Position numbers and translations under genes: made by a program. Positions 4,472 through 10,515 of a stretch of 22,833 nt of DNA are shown one piece after another (within the stretch, counting starts at the first letter, position 1; each line of letters opens with the position of its first letter). The notes beneath the pieces were generated by a model, which saw only the letters and a program-made list of their open reading frames with translations, ran no database searches and was not told the origin of the DNA. The stretch is from a virus, in the IMG/VR virus record IMGVR_UViG_3300030106_003644, positions 1-22,833 of that record; one strand, written 5' to 3'.

Positions 4472-6505
4472 TCAAATATCATTTTCATTAATGTAATACT
4501 GTCCACCAGAATTTCTAATTTTATTTCTTGCTTCAAGTCTTTGTAATGTTACTCTCAATGTTGGTAGAGGTATGTCTGTTTCCTCTGATAGTTCCTCTCT
4601 GTTCATTGGTCTTGTTTTCAATTGATACAAAATTTTCTCTGGATTAGTTTGTTTTGCTGACAGGTTACTGCTCTTGTTCAAATCTCCAAAGTCATAACTT
4701 ATACTGACAGTGTTGTCCTCATCATCATTTACAAATGTAACTTCATATCCAACTGGTTTATGTACACCACCTGTATTGTTACCTTTTCTGTGATACATAC
4801 CAATTATGCTAGTGTTTCCATCTTGGTCATCATCTTTCTCTGCTGACCAAATGTTCCTAGATAGGTTGGTAAAGAACACACTACCATAAGCGTGAGTATC
4901 TGAGCCAGACTTAGTAATATGAGTAATACCAAGTGACGAAACACCTAAACTTCTAACTGCTTGATGGTAAGTTCTCGCACTCTCTGGACTGTTAGTATCC
5001 TCGTTACCACTAGCAACTACACTATCAATACAGATTAATTCTATGTTGTGCTTAGAAATATCTCTTTGTATCTCCTCTAAATGATTTACTAAAGGTGCAT
5101 CAAATCTCCTGTAAATTACAGGATGTAATAAATCTTTTTCTGTAAGACCTGCACCTCTAAGTAATCCATACATAATAGAATAAAACTCTTGCTCACTTGC
5201 TTCCCAGTCACAGAACATAACTGCACTCGGCTCTCTGATATAAAGGTTAGGTAATAAATTTTTCCCAGAAGCCTTTGAGAGTAATGTTGCTATTGCAATA
5301 GTAGATTTCCCAGTACCACCTGCTCCCATGATTAAGTTACTTTGGTTTTCTTTGACATATGGTTTAGCACTCCATCCATCTTGCGTGATTTCTGGCTTGT
5401 AAGTTCTCATGTCATGTCCTACTGATGATGTTTCTAAACTCTTATGTATCAGAATAAAAGTATTAGACAGTATAGATTTCCAATTTCTCTCTGCGTCTAT
5501 TGATGTAAGTTCTTTCCTTAAACTATCAACACTACTAGACGATAGCATATTGATACGTCTTGGTGCAGTAATTGGTGTACCCTCATCCTCTATCTCTATC
5601 TGACAACTTAGACTATCTCCTCGTTTTGTAATAGAAGTACAGTTTATTACTATACCTTGTTCTGGATATCTAAACACTCTCCTGTTTGCTATTGAAACTT
5701 CTACGATAGGTGTTTCTATTTCTTGGTTTTCATAATTCTCAAACGTCTGATACCTACCAGAATAAATACTATCTATCACTTGCATCAACTCAACTACTTC
5801 CATAGGAGGTGTACAATTACTCCTGTATTGTTCCATCAATGCTATCGCAACATCTTTACTGATGTTCTTACTTCTAAAATACCCTGCCAGTCTACTCGCC
5901 ATATCGTTTCTTTGACCCTCTCCTACCCCTCTAAGAGCATCCGACACCCATGTAGGTTGTTTGCTACCATTCATACTTTCAATGAAGTTCTGTGAACGTT
6001 TCTGTTTTACTTTATTCTGTTGAAATTCTGTAATCTCTGACCATTTAAGTATCGAAACTTCTTTACTGCTTGTATATTCTTTGCCATTTACAATGCTTGG
6101 AGGTGCTAAAACGTACCCACCATCTGCTCGGACATCAACTTTGTCTACAAGACCTGCAGTTTGTGATAAGTTTTCGTCATACTCAATATAAAAATGGTAA
6201 CCTCTTGGTGTTTTTACATACCTAGTCTTTGGTATTTCTAATCCTACCTCTTTCAGATTGGCAACTGCTGACTTATCATCTAAATCTATTACATTTATTC
6301 CAGATATTTTACCTGTTGCTATTCCAACATTTGCTTTTGGATATAGTTTGAACAGTTTTTCTACCATCTCGTAGTCATTGGTTGCTGACTTGCTACCATT
6401 TGGTTGAAGTGTGCTATCTTTTATTGGTACTTTGCTATTTGGCGATATTGCTAAGACACTAAAACCCTCTGCAATATACTGTTGTGCCATCTCTAAGTTA
6501 TTCAT
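4472..6505 (-). CDS. Primase-polymerase/helicase fusion protein
   Basis: 677 residues from ATG 6505, chosen for AAGGAG at 6511-6516; the longer frame to 6544 lacks a ribosome site and runs through a predicted pseudoknot. Residues 1-160 fit a bifunctional primase-polymerase (Prim-Pol) domain: VIDLDD (catalytic D74, D76) and VRADGGYVLAPPSI (125-138). Residues about 190-250 (GEGQRNDMASRLAGYF, ending DSIYSG) resemble a primase C-terminal domain. Residues 388-600 form a RecA-like ATPase with Walker A GAGGTGKST (394-402) and Walker B ICIDS (D494), like RepA-type hexameric helicases. Residues 624-672 look like a winged helix (TLRVTLQRLEARNKI). It should prime and unwind phage DNA at the fork. All main catalytic motifs seem intact. 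Confidence 0.9.
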   Translation of the reverse strand: MNNLEMAQQYIAEGFSVLAISPNSKVPIKDSTLQPNGSKSATNDYEMVEKLFKLYPKANVGIATGKISGINVIDLDDKSAVANLKEVGLEIPKTRYVKTPRGYHFYIEYDENLSQTAGLVDKVDVRADGGYVLAPPSIVNGKEYTSSKEVSILKWSEITEFQQNKVKQKRSQNFIESMNGSKQPTWVSDALRGVGEGQRNDMASRLAGYFRSKNISKDVAIALMEQYRSNCTPPMEVVELMQVIDSIYSGRYQTFENYENQEIETPIVEVSIANRRVFRYPEQGIVINCTSITKRGDSLSCQIEIEDEGTPITAPRRINMLSSSSVDSLRKELTSIDAERNWKSILSNTFILIHKSLETSSVGHDMRTYKPEITQDGWSAKPYVKENQSNLIMGAGGTGKSTIAIATLLSKASGKNLLPNLYIREPSAVMFCDWEASEQEFYSIMYGLLRGAGLTEKDLLHPVIYRRFDAPLVNHLEEIQRDISKHNIELICIDSVVASGNEDTNSPESARTYHQAVRSLGVSSLGITHITKSGSDTHAYGSVFFTNLSRNIWSAEKDDDQDGNTSIIGMYHRKGNNTGGVHKPVGYEVTFVNDDEDNTVSISYDFGDLNKSSNLSAKQTNPEKILYQLKTRPMNREELSEETDIPLPTLRVTLQRLEARNKIRNSGGQYYINENDI

Positions 6506-6517
6506 TTTATCTCCTTG

Positions 6518-6577
6518 CTTATTCATTTGATTAGGTATGGGCATGGACTAAATGAATAAGAAAAAAAATCCATGCCC
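6518..6577 (-). promoter_or_regulatory. Candidate H-type RNA pseudoknot in the primase leader
   Basis: In the leftward mRNA, stem 1 pairs GGGCAUGGA (6577-6569) with UCCAUGCCC (6547-6539), 9 bp. Stem 2 pairs CUUAUUCAUUU (6560-6550) with AAAUGAAUAAG (6528-6518), 11 bp. The strands alternate, so the two stems form an H-type pseudoknot with loops of 8 (all U), 2 and 10 bases. Its 3' end is one base before the Shine-Dalgarno (6516-6511). All pairs are Watson-Crick. The likely role is control of primase translation; a ligand or protein is unknown. Confidence 0.65.
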
Positions 6578-6593
6578 TGTAATATTGTTTGTT

Positions 6594-6905
6594 CTAGTTA
6601 AACCATGCCAACTGTTCTTTTTGTAATCTTAGTTTCTCCTCTGTGGGTATTTCTGCCACGCAGGTATCACATAATACATAGCCATCTACGATTGTGTAAT
6701 CATCTAGTACCATGTAGTCACAATCTTTTCCCTCACACTCCATCTCTCTACACTCGGCACATTGATAACCCTCTAACCCTATCCACTCCCCATCAACGTT
6801 CCTGTCTACAAACGCAGGTACTCTGTTTACAAACCTGCCACTACCGAAACTTGTATCCTGTCGGCAGTCCACACACTCGTTACCTATATCTATAACGTCA
6901 CTCAT
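6594..6905 (-). CDS. Cysteine-rich zinc-binding small protein
   Basis: 103 residues with eight cysteines: C11-x2-C14, C49-x2-C52, C57, C62 and C79-x2-C82. The spacing fits one or two zinc ribbons, resembling small phage proteins with paired CxxC knuckles. No catalytic motif is seen. It starts from the repeated AGGAGTAAGTAAATG leader, and that ATG overlaps the stop of the upstream 53-residue gene (ATGA). After its stop comes the leader of the primase-helicase gene, so the two are probably on one transcript. Confidence 0.8.
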   Translation of the reverse strand: MSDVIDIGNECVDCRQDTSFGSGRFVNRVPAFVDRNVDGEWIGLEGYQCAECREMECEGKDCDYMVLDDYTIVDGYVLCDTCVAEIPTEEKLRLQKEQLAWFN

Positions 6906-7063
6906 TTACTTACTCCTAACTTATTTGTTATTTCATCATACTCCTCATCATTGATATAAATAACTTTATCAGAGAAAATTGGTGTTTCCTCTCCAGTTTT
7001 ACTATCAACTAAAGCCACAGGTTTTATTGCATACTTTACCCAGTTTAATTTTTCTTTATCCAT
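6902..7063 (-). CDS. Small hypothetical protein (53 residues)
   Basis: A 53-residue ORF with ATG at 7063 and the repeated AGGAGTAAGTAAATG leader. The sequence runs MDKEKLNWVKYAIKPVALVD, then an acidic stretch with INDEEYDEITNKL. Its last codons (GGA GTA AGT AAA TGA) are at once the leader of the next gene, so the C-terminus GVSK is fixed by that ribosome site. The stop overlaps the next start by four bases. No family recognised. Confidence 0.7.
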   Translation of the reverse strand: MDKEKLNWVKYAIKPVALVDSKTGEETPIFSDKVIYINDEEYDEITNKLGVSK

Positions 7064-7073
7064 TTACTTACTC

Positions 7074-7250
7074 CTATCTTTCAACATTTTCAAACTGTTC
7101 AGTAACGTCTAAGTATCCGATTACATTCATGTCGTACCCTATGTCGCCTAATACATCATGTAAATCCTCTCCCCTAGACATAACTATTTTTATATATGTA
7201 TGACTTGGCTCTACTGGATTATTTATACTTATAATTCTAGTCTCGTTCAT
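7074..7250 (-). CDS. Small hypothetical protein (58 residues)
   Basis: A 58-residue ORF with ATG at 7250 and AAGGAG upstream. It has alternating beta-type residues (HTYIKIVMSRGEDLHDVL) and ends EQFENVER. The stop lies in the ribosome site of the next gene. No family or motif was recognised. It is supported by its ribosome site, tight packing and lack of any better reading in the interval. Confidence 0.65.
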   Translation of the reverse strand: MNETRIISINNPVEPSHTYIKIVMSRGEDLHDVLGDIGYDMNVIGYLDVTEQFENVER

Positions 7251-7261
7251 ATTTTTTCTCC

Positions 7262-7558
7262 TTAATTTTCTGCGTCATAAATCTTATCGTTTATGTCTTG
7301 TTGCCAACGTGCTTTGTCTTTCTCAAACTCTGCAATCCATCTATCTAATAATTCATGCAAGTCTTTTGCTTTCAAGTGAGAATGTTTTGTTCTGCTTACA
7401 TAGTCTGTGTTATACATAAACCTCAAACCCTGTTTACCACTTAACACTACTTGGTTTTCCCACTCGTCATTTATATTCTCCTCTGGAAATCCCTCGTCCA
7501 TAAGAAACTCTAAATCCTCTAAAGCATCTTTGACTGCAAACCTTATAAACTTTTTCAT
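7262..7558 (-). CDS. Small hypothetical protein
   Basis: 98 residues, starting MKKFIRFAVKDALEDLEFLM from an AGGAGTAAGTAAATG leader. Charged helices flank a central segment with aromatic residues (GLRFMYNTDYVSRTKHSH), and the C-terminal helix is acidic/basic with WIAEFEKDKARWQQDI. No family recognised and no signal peptide. It is packed closely between small genes of the same type, as usual in early phage regions. Confidence 0.75.
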   Translation of the reverse strand: MKKFIRFAVKDALEDLEFLMDEGFPEENINDEWENQVVLSGKQGLRFMYNTDYVSRTKHSHLKAKDLHELLDRWIAEFEKDKARWQQDINDKIYDAEN

Positions 7559-7569
7559 TTACTTACTCC

Positions 7570-7899
7570 TTATAATTCCTCGTAATGATTTGTTATCCCT
7601 ACTCTGTAATCTGATACACCATCATGGTCACTCAATCTTACATCATAAAGACGTTTACCTAATTGTTTTATTGTAATGTTCCACTCGCTATCTGGTCCAA
7701 TCATGTCTACAATATCTCTTGTTTTCTTGATTTCAAAACCACCTAACACTTCTGCATTATTCCAACCATCATTGTGTGAAGTTACTACTGCATACCTCCC
7801 AACATGGTCTGAAAACATTTGATTTAATTGTTCCAAATAATCATCCCATTCAAAATCATCACAATTATTTGTTATGTATAGTTCTTTTTGTTTACTCAT
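7570..7899 (-). CDS. Small hypothetical protein
   Basis: 109 residues beginning MSKQKELYITNNCDDFEWDD. It is acidic in the first third and ends with a patterned segment (LYDVRLSDHDGVSDYRVGI). No known domain was recognised. The start has AGGAGTAAGTAAATG, preceded by the AT-rich leader AAATAAATAAG also seen near 9945. A non-coding gap of 114 bases precedes it. Its TAA is immediately before the ribosome site of the next gene. Confidence 0.75.
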   Translation of the reverse strand: MSKQKELYITNNCDDFEWDDYLEQLNQMFSDHVGRYAVVTSHNDGWNNAEVLGGFEIKKTRDIVDMIGPDSEWNITIKQLGKRLYDVRLSDHDGVSDYRVGITNHYEEL

Positions 7900-8013
7900 T
7901 TACTTACTCCTTATTTATTTATTTTGTGGCGAATATACTTCCTCTTTTGTATATCTCTTACTTTGTTTTATACTTAACTCTGATTAATCACAGGAATAAA
8001 ACCACTTATATAT

Positions 8014-8247
8014 TTATTTTATTTTTTTGTATACGATTTTTATTTCGTATTCATTACGATTTGACTTGATTAATTTAGCCAATTCTGTTCTGTATTTTCT
8101 GAAATAACTTTTTGGAAATATCCAAGTATCAAGATAATCATCAGACTTTGCGTGCATATCTGTTACCCAATTAATTACTTCCCACATTTCATTGAAATCT
8201 TTTTGTGGTATCCAATTAGTTATGTCTATTTCATTTTCATTATTCAA
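8014..8247 (-). CDS. Small hypothetical protein with a TTG start
   Basis: 77 residues. The start is TTG at 8247-8245 with a strong AAGGAG (8254-8259) six bases ahead; no ATG in this frame competes. The protein has WIPQKDFNEMWEVINWVTDM near the N-terminus and a basic C-terminus (EIKIVYKKIK). No family recognised. It is the first gene after promoter P2, with a leader of about 25 bases. The non-consensus start could lower its translation compared with neighbours. Confidence 0.7.
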   Translation of the reverse strand: MNNENEIDITNWIPQKDFNEMWEVINWVTDMHAKSDDYLDTWIFPKSYFRKYRTELAKLIKSNRNEYEIKIVYKKIK

Positions 8248-8279
8248 TATTAACTCCTTATTTTTTTATTGATAATATA

Positions 8280-8308
8280 ATACTACACTATTATTGTTGT
8301 TGTGTCAA
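8280..8308 (-). promoter_or_regulatory. Leftward promoter P2 (TTGACA-N17-TAGTAT)
   Basis: TTGACA (8303-8308) is 17 bases from TAGTAT (8280-8285), reading leftward; start expected near 8273. An inverted repeat AAGTAC-TAAA-GTACTT (8307-8322) overlaps the outer edge of the -35, a good place for an operator. The promoter lies after the small membrane-protein gene and before the TTG-start gene. Confidence 0.75.
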
Positions 8309-8322
8309 GTACTAAAGTACTT
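8307..8322. promoter_or_regulatory. Operator-like inverted repeat at P2
   Basis: AAGTAC (8307-8312) and GTACTT (8317-8322) form a perfect 6-bp inverted repeat around TAAA and share two bases with the -35 box. A dimeric repressor bound here would block RNA polymerase. The HTH protein at 2823-3041 is a candidate, without direct evidence. Confidence 0.4.
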
Positions 8323-8325
8323 AGT

Positions 8326-8460
8326 TTAGCAACTGTTTCTTAATTTTTCTATTTCAATCAATGCCATTATCATAACTACTGTTACAAATATTGCACTCCA
8401 AAATGCAAGATGGAACATCAGTTTATAATTTGTTGTTGAATAATAATATTTTATGCTCAT
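8326..8460 (-). CDS. Small single-pass membrane protein (44 residues)
   Basis: A 44-residue ORF with ATG at 8460 and AAGGAG inside the preceding gene. Residues about 15-35 (MFHLAFWSAIFVTVVMIMAL) form one clear transmembrane helix, followed by a short charged tail ending LRNSC. The upstream gene's stop overlaps its start (TAATG). Small one-pass membrane proteins in early phage regions often act on host membranes or other phages, but no family was recognised. The terminal Cys is unusual and might permit a disulfide or metal link. Confidence 0.65.
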   Translation of the reverse strand: MSIKYYYSTTNYKLMFHLAFWSAIFVTVVMIMALIEIEKLRNSC

Positions 8461-8570
8461 TATTTATTCTCCTTATCCATATTTTTTATGTAATCAAGCC
8501 ACTCTTTTTTGCTTTGAAAATAAAACACTTTGTTTTTATGTTCTATTTTTGGTAATGTTTCTTTACTCAT
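8460..8570 (-). CDS. Small hypothetical protein (36 residues)
   Basis: A 36-residue ORF with ATG at 8570 and leader AGGAGTAAATAAAAATG. The protein is basic: MSKETLPKIEHKNKVFYFQS, then KKEWLDYIKN. Its stop overlaps the start of the membrane-protein gene, whose ribosome site lies in its last codons. No family recognised. Evidence is the strong ribosome site and the stop-start overlap. Confidence 0.6.
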   Translation of the reverse strand: MSKETLPKIEHKNKVFYFQSKKEWLDYIKNMDKENK

Positions 8571-8582
8571 TTTTATTTACTC

Positions 8583-8882
8583 CTAAACTGTTTCAGTTAC
8601 CCACTCATTTAACAATACTTCACACTCAAAACAATATTCTGGATATTCAAAAGATAAAAATGCGTCTTGTATACATGGATATATTCCATCAAATTTATCA
8701 TCATCTATAACATCATCAGAATATAAATTGTAATTATCATCATAATACAAATAACTTTTGCCATTGTAATATAATCTATGTTGACTAAATTTTTCTTTAC
8801 CTAATTTGTAACAGTTTTCATTACAAAATACTATTTGGTCACACTCATTTTTATTATCATCTAAATGTCTTATTACTATCAT
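8583..8882 (-). CDS. Cysteine-containing hypothetical protein
   Basis: 99 residues with C14, C20, C24 (CNENC) and C84-x2-C87 (CFEC), spacing that could bind one zinc. The middle is very rich in Tyr and Asp (YLYYDDNYNLYSDDVIDDD). It starts MIVIRHLDDNKNECDQIVFC from leader AGGAGTAAGTAAAATG; the preceding gene's TAA is part of that leader. No known family was recognised. Confidence 0.72.
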   Translation of the reverse strand: MIVIRHLDDNKNECDQIVFCNENCYKLGKEKFSQHRLYYNGKSYLYYDDNYNLYSDDVIDDDKFDGIYPCIQDAFLSFEYPEYCFECEVLLNEWVTETV

Positions 8883-8887
8883 TTTAC

Positions 8888-9187
8888 TTACTCCTTAATT
8901 ACTCTATTAGTTATTTTGTTTCTTAGTGTATAACCTATACCAGAATCAAAAACATTAACACTAATTGTTTTATAGTTTGAAAGATTTTCAACTGTTCCTA
9001 TATGTTTTGATGTTGTCATACTGTATACACTACGATAAATTTTCTTTTTCTTTCGGTCTGCTATTAGCAACGCATAAGAATATAATTTATCTCCTATACA
9101 ATGTAGACTGTTCCTATTTTCTATATATGATGTATCATTATTTATAAACTTTTTTATAAATCCATCGTTAGTATTTTCATACTTCAT
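8888..9187 (-). CDS. Small hypothetical protein
   Basis: 99 residues from ATG 9187, chosen because AAGAG lies at the right distance; an in-frame ATG at 9211 adds MNKKRVSK without a ribosome site. The protein is basic and beta-rich (SYALLIADRKKKKIYRSVY, NYKTISVNVFDSGIGYTL). No family recognised. The upstream ATGAATAAG is the same motif seen before the genes at 4278, 4036 and 6505. Its stop is in the ribosome site of the next gene. Confidence 0.7.
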   Translation of the reverse strand: MKYENTNDGFIKKFINNDTSYIENRNSLHCIGDKLYSYALLIADRKKKKIYRSVYSMTTSKHIGTVENLSNYKTISVNVFDSGIGYTLRNKITNRVIKE

Positions 9188-9264
9188 TTTACTTACTCTT
9201 TTCTTATTCATTTATTAGTTTTGTTAGACAGTTTTAAATCATGTCTAGGATTTATATCTTATAA

Positions 9265-9411
9265 TTATTTACCTATTAATTCTTTCATCTCTTGCTTATA
9301 CATTTTTATACTTTGTTTTTTGGTGTAATAATAATATGTTCGTCTTTCCCAATAATCATTTATTATGTCTGATATTACCCATGCACCATATTGATTTTTC
9401 TCTATAATCAT
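9265..9411 (-). CDS. Small conserved-type phage protein (48 residues)
   Basis: A 48-residue ORF with ATG at 9411 and leader AGGAGTAAATAAAAATG. The sequence MIIEKNQYGAWVISDIINDY, then YYYYTKKQSIKMYKQEMKEL, follows a layout I recall from small phage proteins (GAWV.S....Y....Y.YTK.EA...F..E). The match is from memory and gives no function. It is packed between the 9425-9733 gene and the 9187 gene. Confidence 0.65.
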   Translation of the reverse strand: MIIEKNQYGAWVISDIINDYWERRTYYYYTKKQSIKMYKQEMKELIGK

Positions 9412-9424
9412 TTTTATTTACTCC

Positions 9425-9733
9425 TTAAAAATCTTGTATTATTAATCTTGTTGTATTTGGTATTTCTATAACTTGTGTGCAATCTCTCACGTCATCAATA
9501 TTATTTATTATGTAATAATTATATTCTTTTTGTATCTCTTCCAAGTTTTCATACTCTGAAAAATCAACACATATGCCCACAACATCAAATTCTATTTGAG
9601 TATCTGTATCTTCTTCTAATTCTTCAAAGTAATTAAACAAAGATTGTAAACCTTCATAAGAGAAATTATCTTTGTATGTATCCCATTTTCGGAATGAGTC
9701 TACAAACTCTGTTTTTGTTATTGTTCTTATCAT
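9425..9733 (-). CDS. Conserved-type acidic phage protein
   Basis: 102 residues beginning MIRTITKTEFVDSFRKWDTY. The segment QIEFDVVGICVDFSEYENLEE (about 46-66) fits a recurrent pattern in small phage and plasmid proteins (.EFDV..IC.EF.EYE..EE....Y), whose role I do not know. It is strongly acidic. AAAGGAG lies inside the end of the upstream gene, and the stop of that gene is 2 bases before this ATG. It may be a small host-interaction protein, which is only a guess from location. Confidence 0.75.
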   Translation of the reverse strand: MIRTITKTEFVDSFRKWDTYKDNFSYEGLQSLFNYFEELEEDTDTQIEFDVVGICVDFSEYENLEEIQKEYNYYIINNIDDVRDCTQVIEIPNTTRLIIQDF

Positions 9734-9735
9734 TT

Positions 9736-9945
9736 TTATAACTCCTTTATGTATACTTTATGTTCAATATCAAAGTATTTTATTTTATTAGTTTTTATAT
9801 TTTGTACTTTGTAATATGTATATTTTGGGTCAATAATATCATCTACATAATTTAATAACTTATACATATTTTTAAGTTTTTTATCTGTATAAAATATATC
9901 ATTATTAGATATCTTATAAATTGATGTTTGTTTTATATTTGTCAT
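9736..9945 (-). CDS. Small basic hypothetical protein, first gene of the leftward block
   Basis: 69 residues, rich in Lys, Tyr, Ile and Asn (MTNIKQTSIYKISNNDIFYT, then KYTYYKVQNIKTNKIKYFDI). Such composition follows from the very high A+T here. It starts from AAGAGTAAGTAATG with an upstream AAATAAATAAG leader, 47 bases from the expected start of promoter P3. As the first gene after the divergent region it should be expressed early. No family recognised. Confidence 0.7.
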   Translation of the reverse strand: MTNIKQTSIYKISNNDIFYTDKKLKNMYKLLNYVDDIIDPKYTYYKVQNIKTNKIKYFDIEHKVYIKEL

Positions 9946-9998
9946 TACTTACTCTTTCTTATTTATTTATTCAGTAAACATTTATTACTGTTGATACC

Positions 9999-10028
9999 AT
10001 ACTACAACAATAACAATATATTTGTCAA
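9999..10028 (-). promoter_or_regulatory. Leftward promoter P3 (TTGACA-N18-TAGTAT)
   Basis: TTGACA (10023-10028) and TAGTAT (9999-10004) are 18 bases apart, reading leftward; start expected near 9992. It is the first promoter for the leftward genes beginning at 9945. Its -10 and -35 match those of P2 exactly, suggesting use by the same RNA polymerase early in infection. Confidence 0.75.
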
Positions 10029-10060
10029 ATATTATACTAATCAAATATAAATATTATCGT

Positions 10061-10077
10061 GGGAAATATTGGGGAAT
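10061..10077. promoter_or_regulatory. Paired GGGAAA/GGGAAT sites upstream of P3
   Basis: GGGAAA at 10061-10066 and GGGAAT at 10072-10077 repeat with an 11-base period, 33 bases or more upstream of P3's -35. The same spacing and core occur upstream of P1 (4391-4407) on the other strand. They are G-rich islands in very AT-rich DNA, which makes the match stand out. Confidence 0.45.
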
Positions 10078-10301
10078 ATTATTTATATGGGTAATAAAAG
10101 CGTGTTATTTTTATACTGTTATGGTGTCGATTTATTGGGATATCGTGGCATTATCACAAGCAACATTAATAATTATTTTAAGTGTTATATTTAACTTATT
10201 TTTAGTGTTTTTTTAGTGTTATAGTTAGACCGCCAATACCTGTGCCGTTACTGTTGTATATATATGTACCCTATTAGAGTGCTGAACTGTTTTGTAGTAT
10301 T

Positions 10302-10437
10302 TATAACAGTTATATAACAGGTGTTATAAGTGTTATAAAACAAGTGTTATAACTGTTATATAACAGTCCTAAAAGTGTTATATAACACCCCCTATATATA
10401 TATATATATATATAAATTATATTGTTATAACGTAACA
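10302..10437. repeat. GTGTTATA repeat and palindrome array
   Basis: GTGTTATA starts at 10321, 10330, 10344 and 10375, with two more at 10182 and 10216. The related TATAACAG occurs at 10302 and 10313. Two perfect 14-bp palindromes are CTGTTATATAACAG (10353-10366) and GTGTTATATAACAC (10375-10388). A degenerate palindrome TGTTATAACGTAACA is at 10423-10437. Some neighbours are 9 or 11 bases apart. The array lies between diverging operons, upstream of the terminase genes. It could be operators, iterons of an origin, or stacked extended -10-like elements. Confidence 0.75.
10393..10414. repeat. TA dinucleotide run
   Basis: Eleven consecutive TA units lie between the palindromes and the last degenerate palindrome. 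Such DNA melts easily and would suit an unwinding element of an origin or an open promoter region. It could also vary in length between genomes or be affected by assembly. Confidence 0.8.
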
Positions 10438-10506
10438 CTTATTGTTTAAGATAAGTGTTACTACTAATGCTTATATTAAAAAGAAAATTAAAAATAAAAG
10501 AAAGTG

Positions 10507-10515
10507 TGTTAGAAT
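10507..10515 (+). promoter_or_regulatory. Extended -10 promoter of the virion block
   Basis: TGTTAGAAT is an extended -10, followed by ATTATC. The upstream element of the 201-407 gene is nearly the same (TGATAGAAT followed by GTTATC). The -35 is poor (TTAAAA at 10488-10493). The expected start is at 10521-10523, at the first base of the ATG of the next gene, which lacks a Shine-Dalgarno, so the first message may be leaderless. Confidence 0.55.

Noticed and set aside
5723-5995. Rightward frame of 90 residues within the primase-helicase gene
   Set aside because: It is antisense to a conserved coding region and has no start signals; the His/Ile/Thr-rich product is typical of shadows here.
7981-7990. 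TGATTAATCA palindrome in the 7900-8013 gap
   Set aside because: It is short, AT-rich, single, and not placed at a recognisable promoter. It could be chance.
9225-9247. TAGACA/TGTCTA inverted repeat as a promoter operator
   Set aside because: Only 6 bp with a loop of about 11 bases, and no promoter could be placed next to it.
10022-10216. TTG-start frame for a 64-residue hydrophobic peptide
   Set aside because: It starts inside the -35 of leftward promoter P3, has no ribosome site, and its apolar composition is what AT-rich non-coding DNA gives by chance. An internal ATG at 10123 has no ribosome site either.
10302-10437. CRISPR array or tRNA cluster interpretation of the repeats
   Set aside because: Repeats are 8-14 bases with irregular short gaps, without uniform spacers, cas genes or cloverleaf folding.
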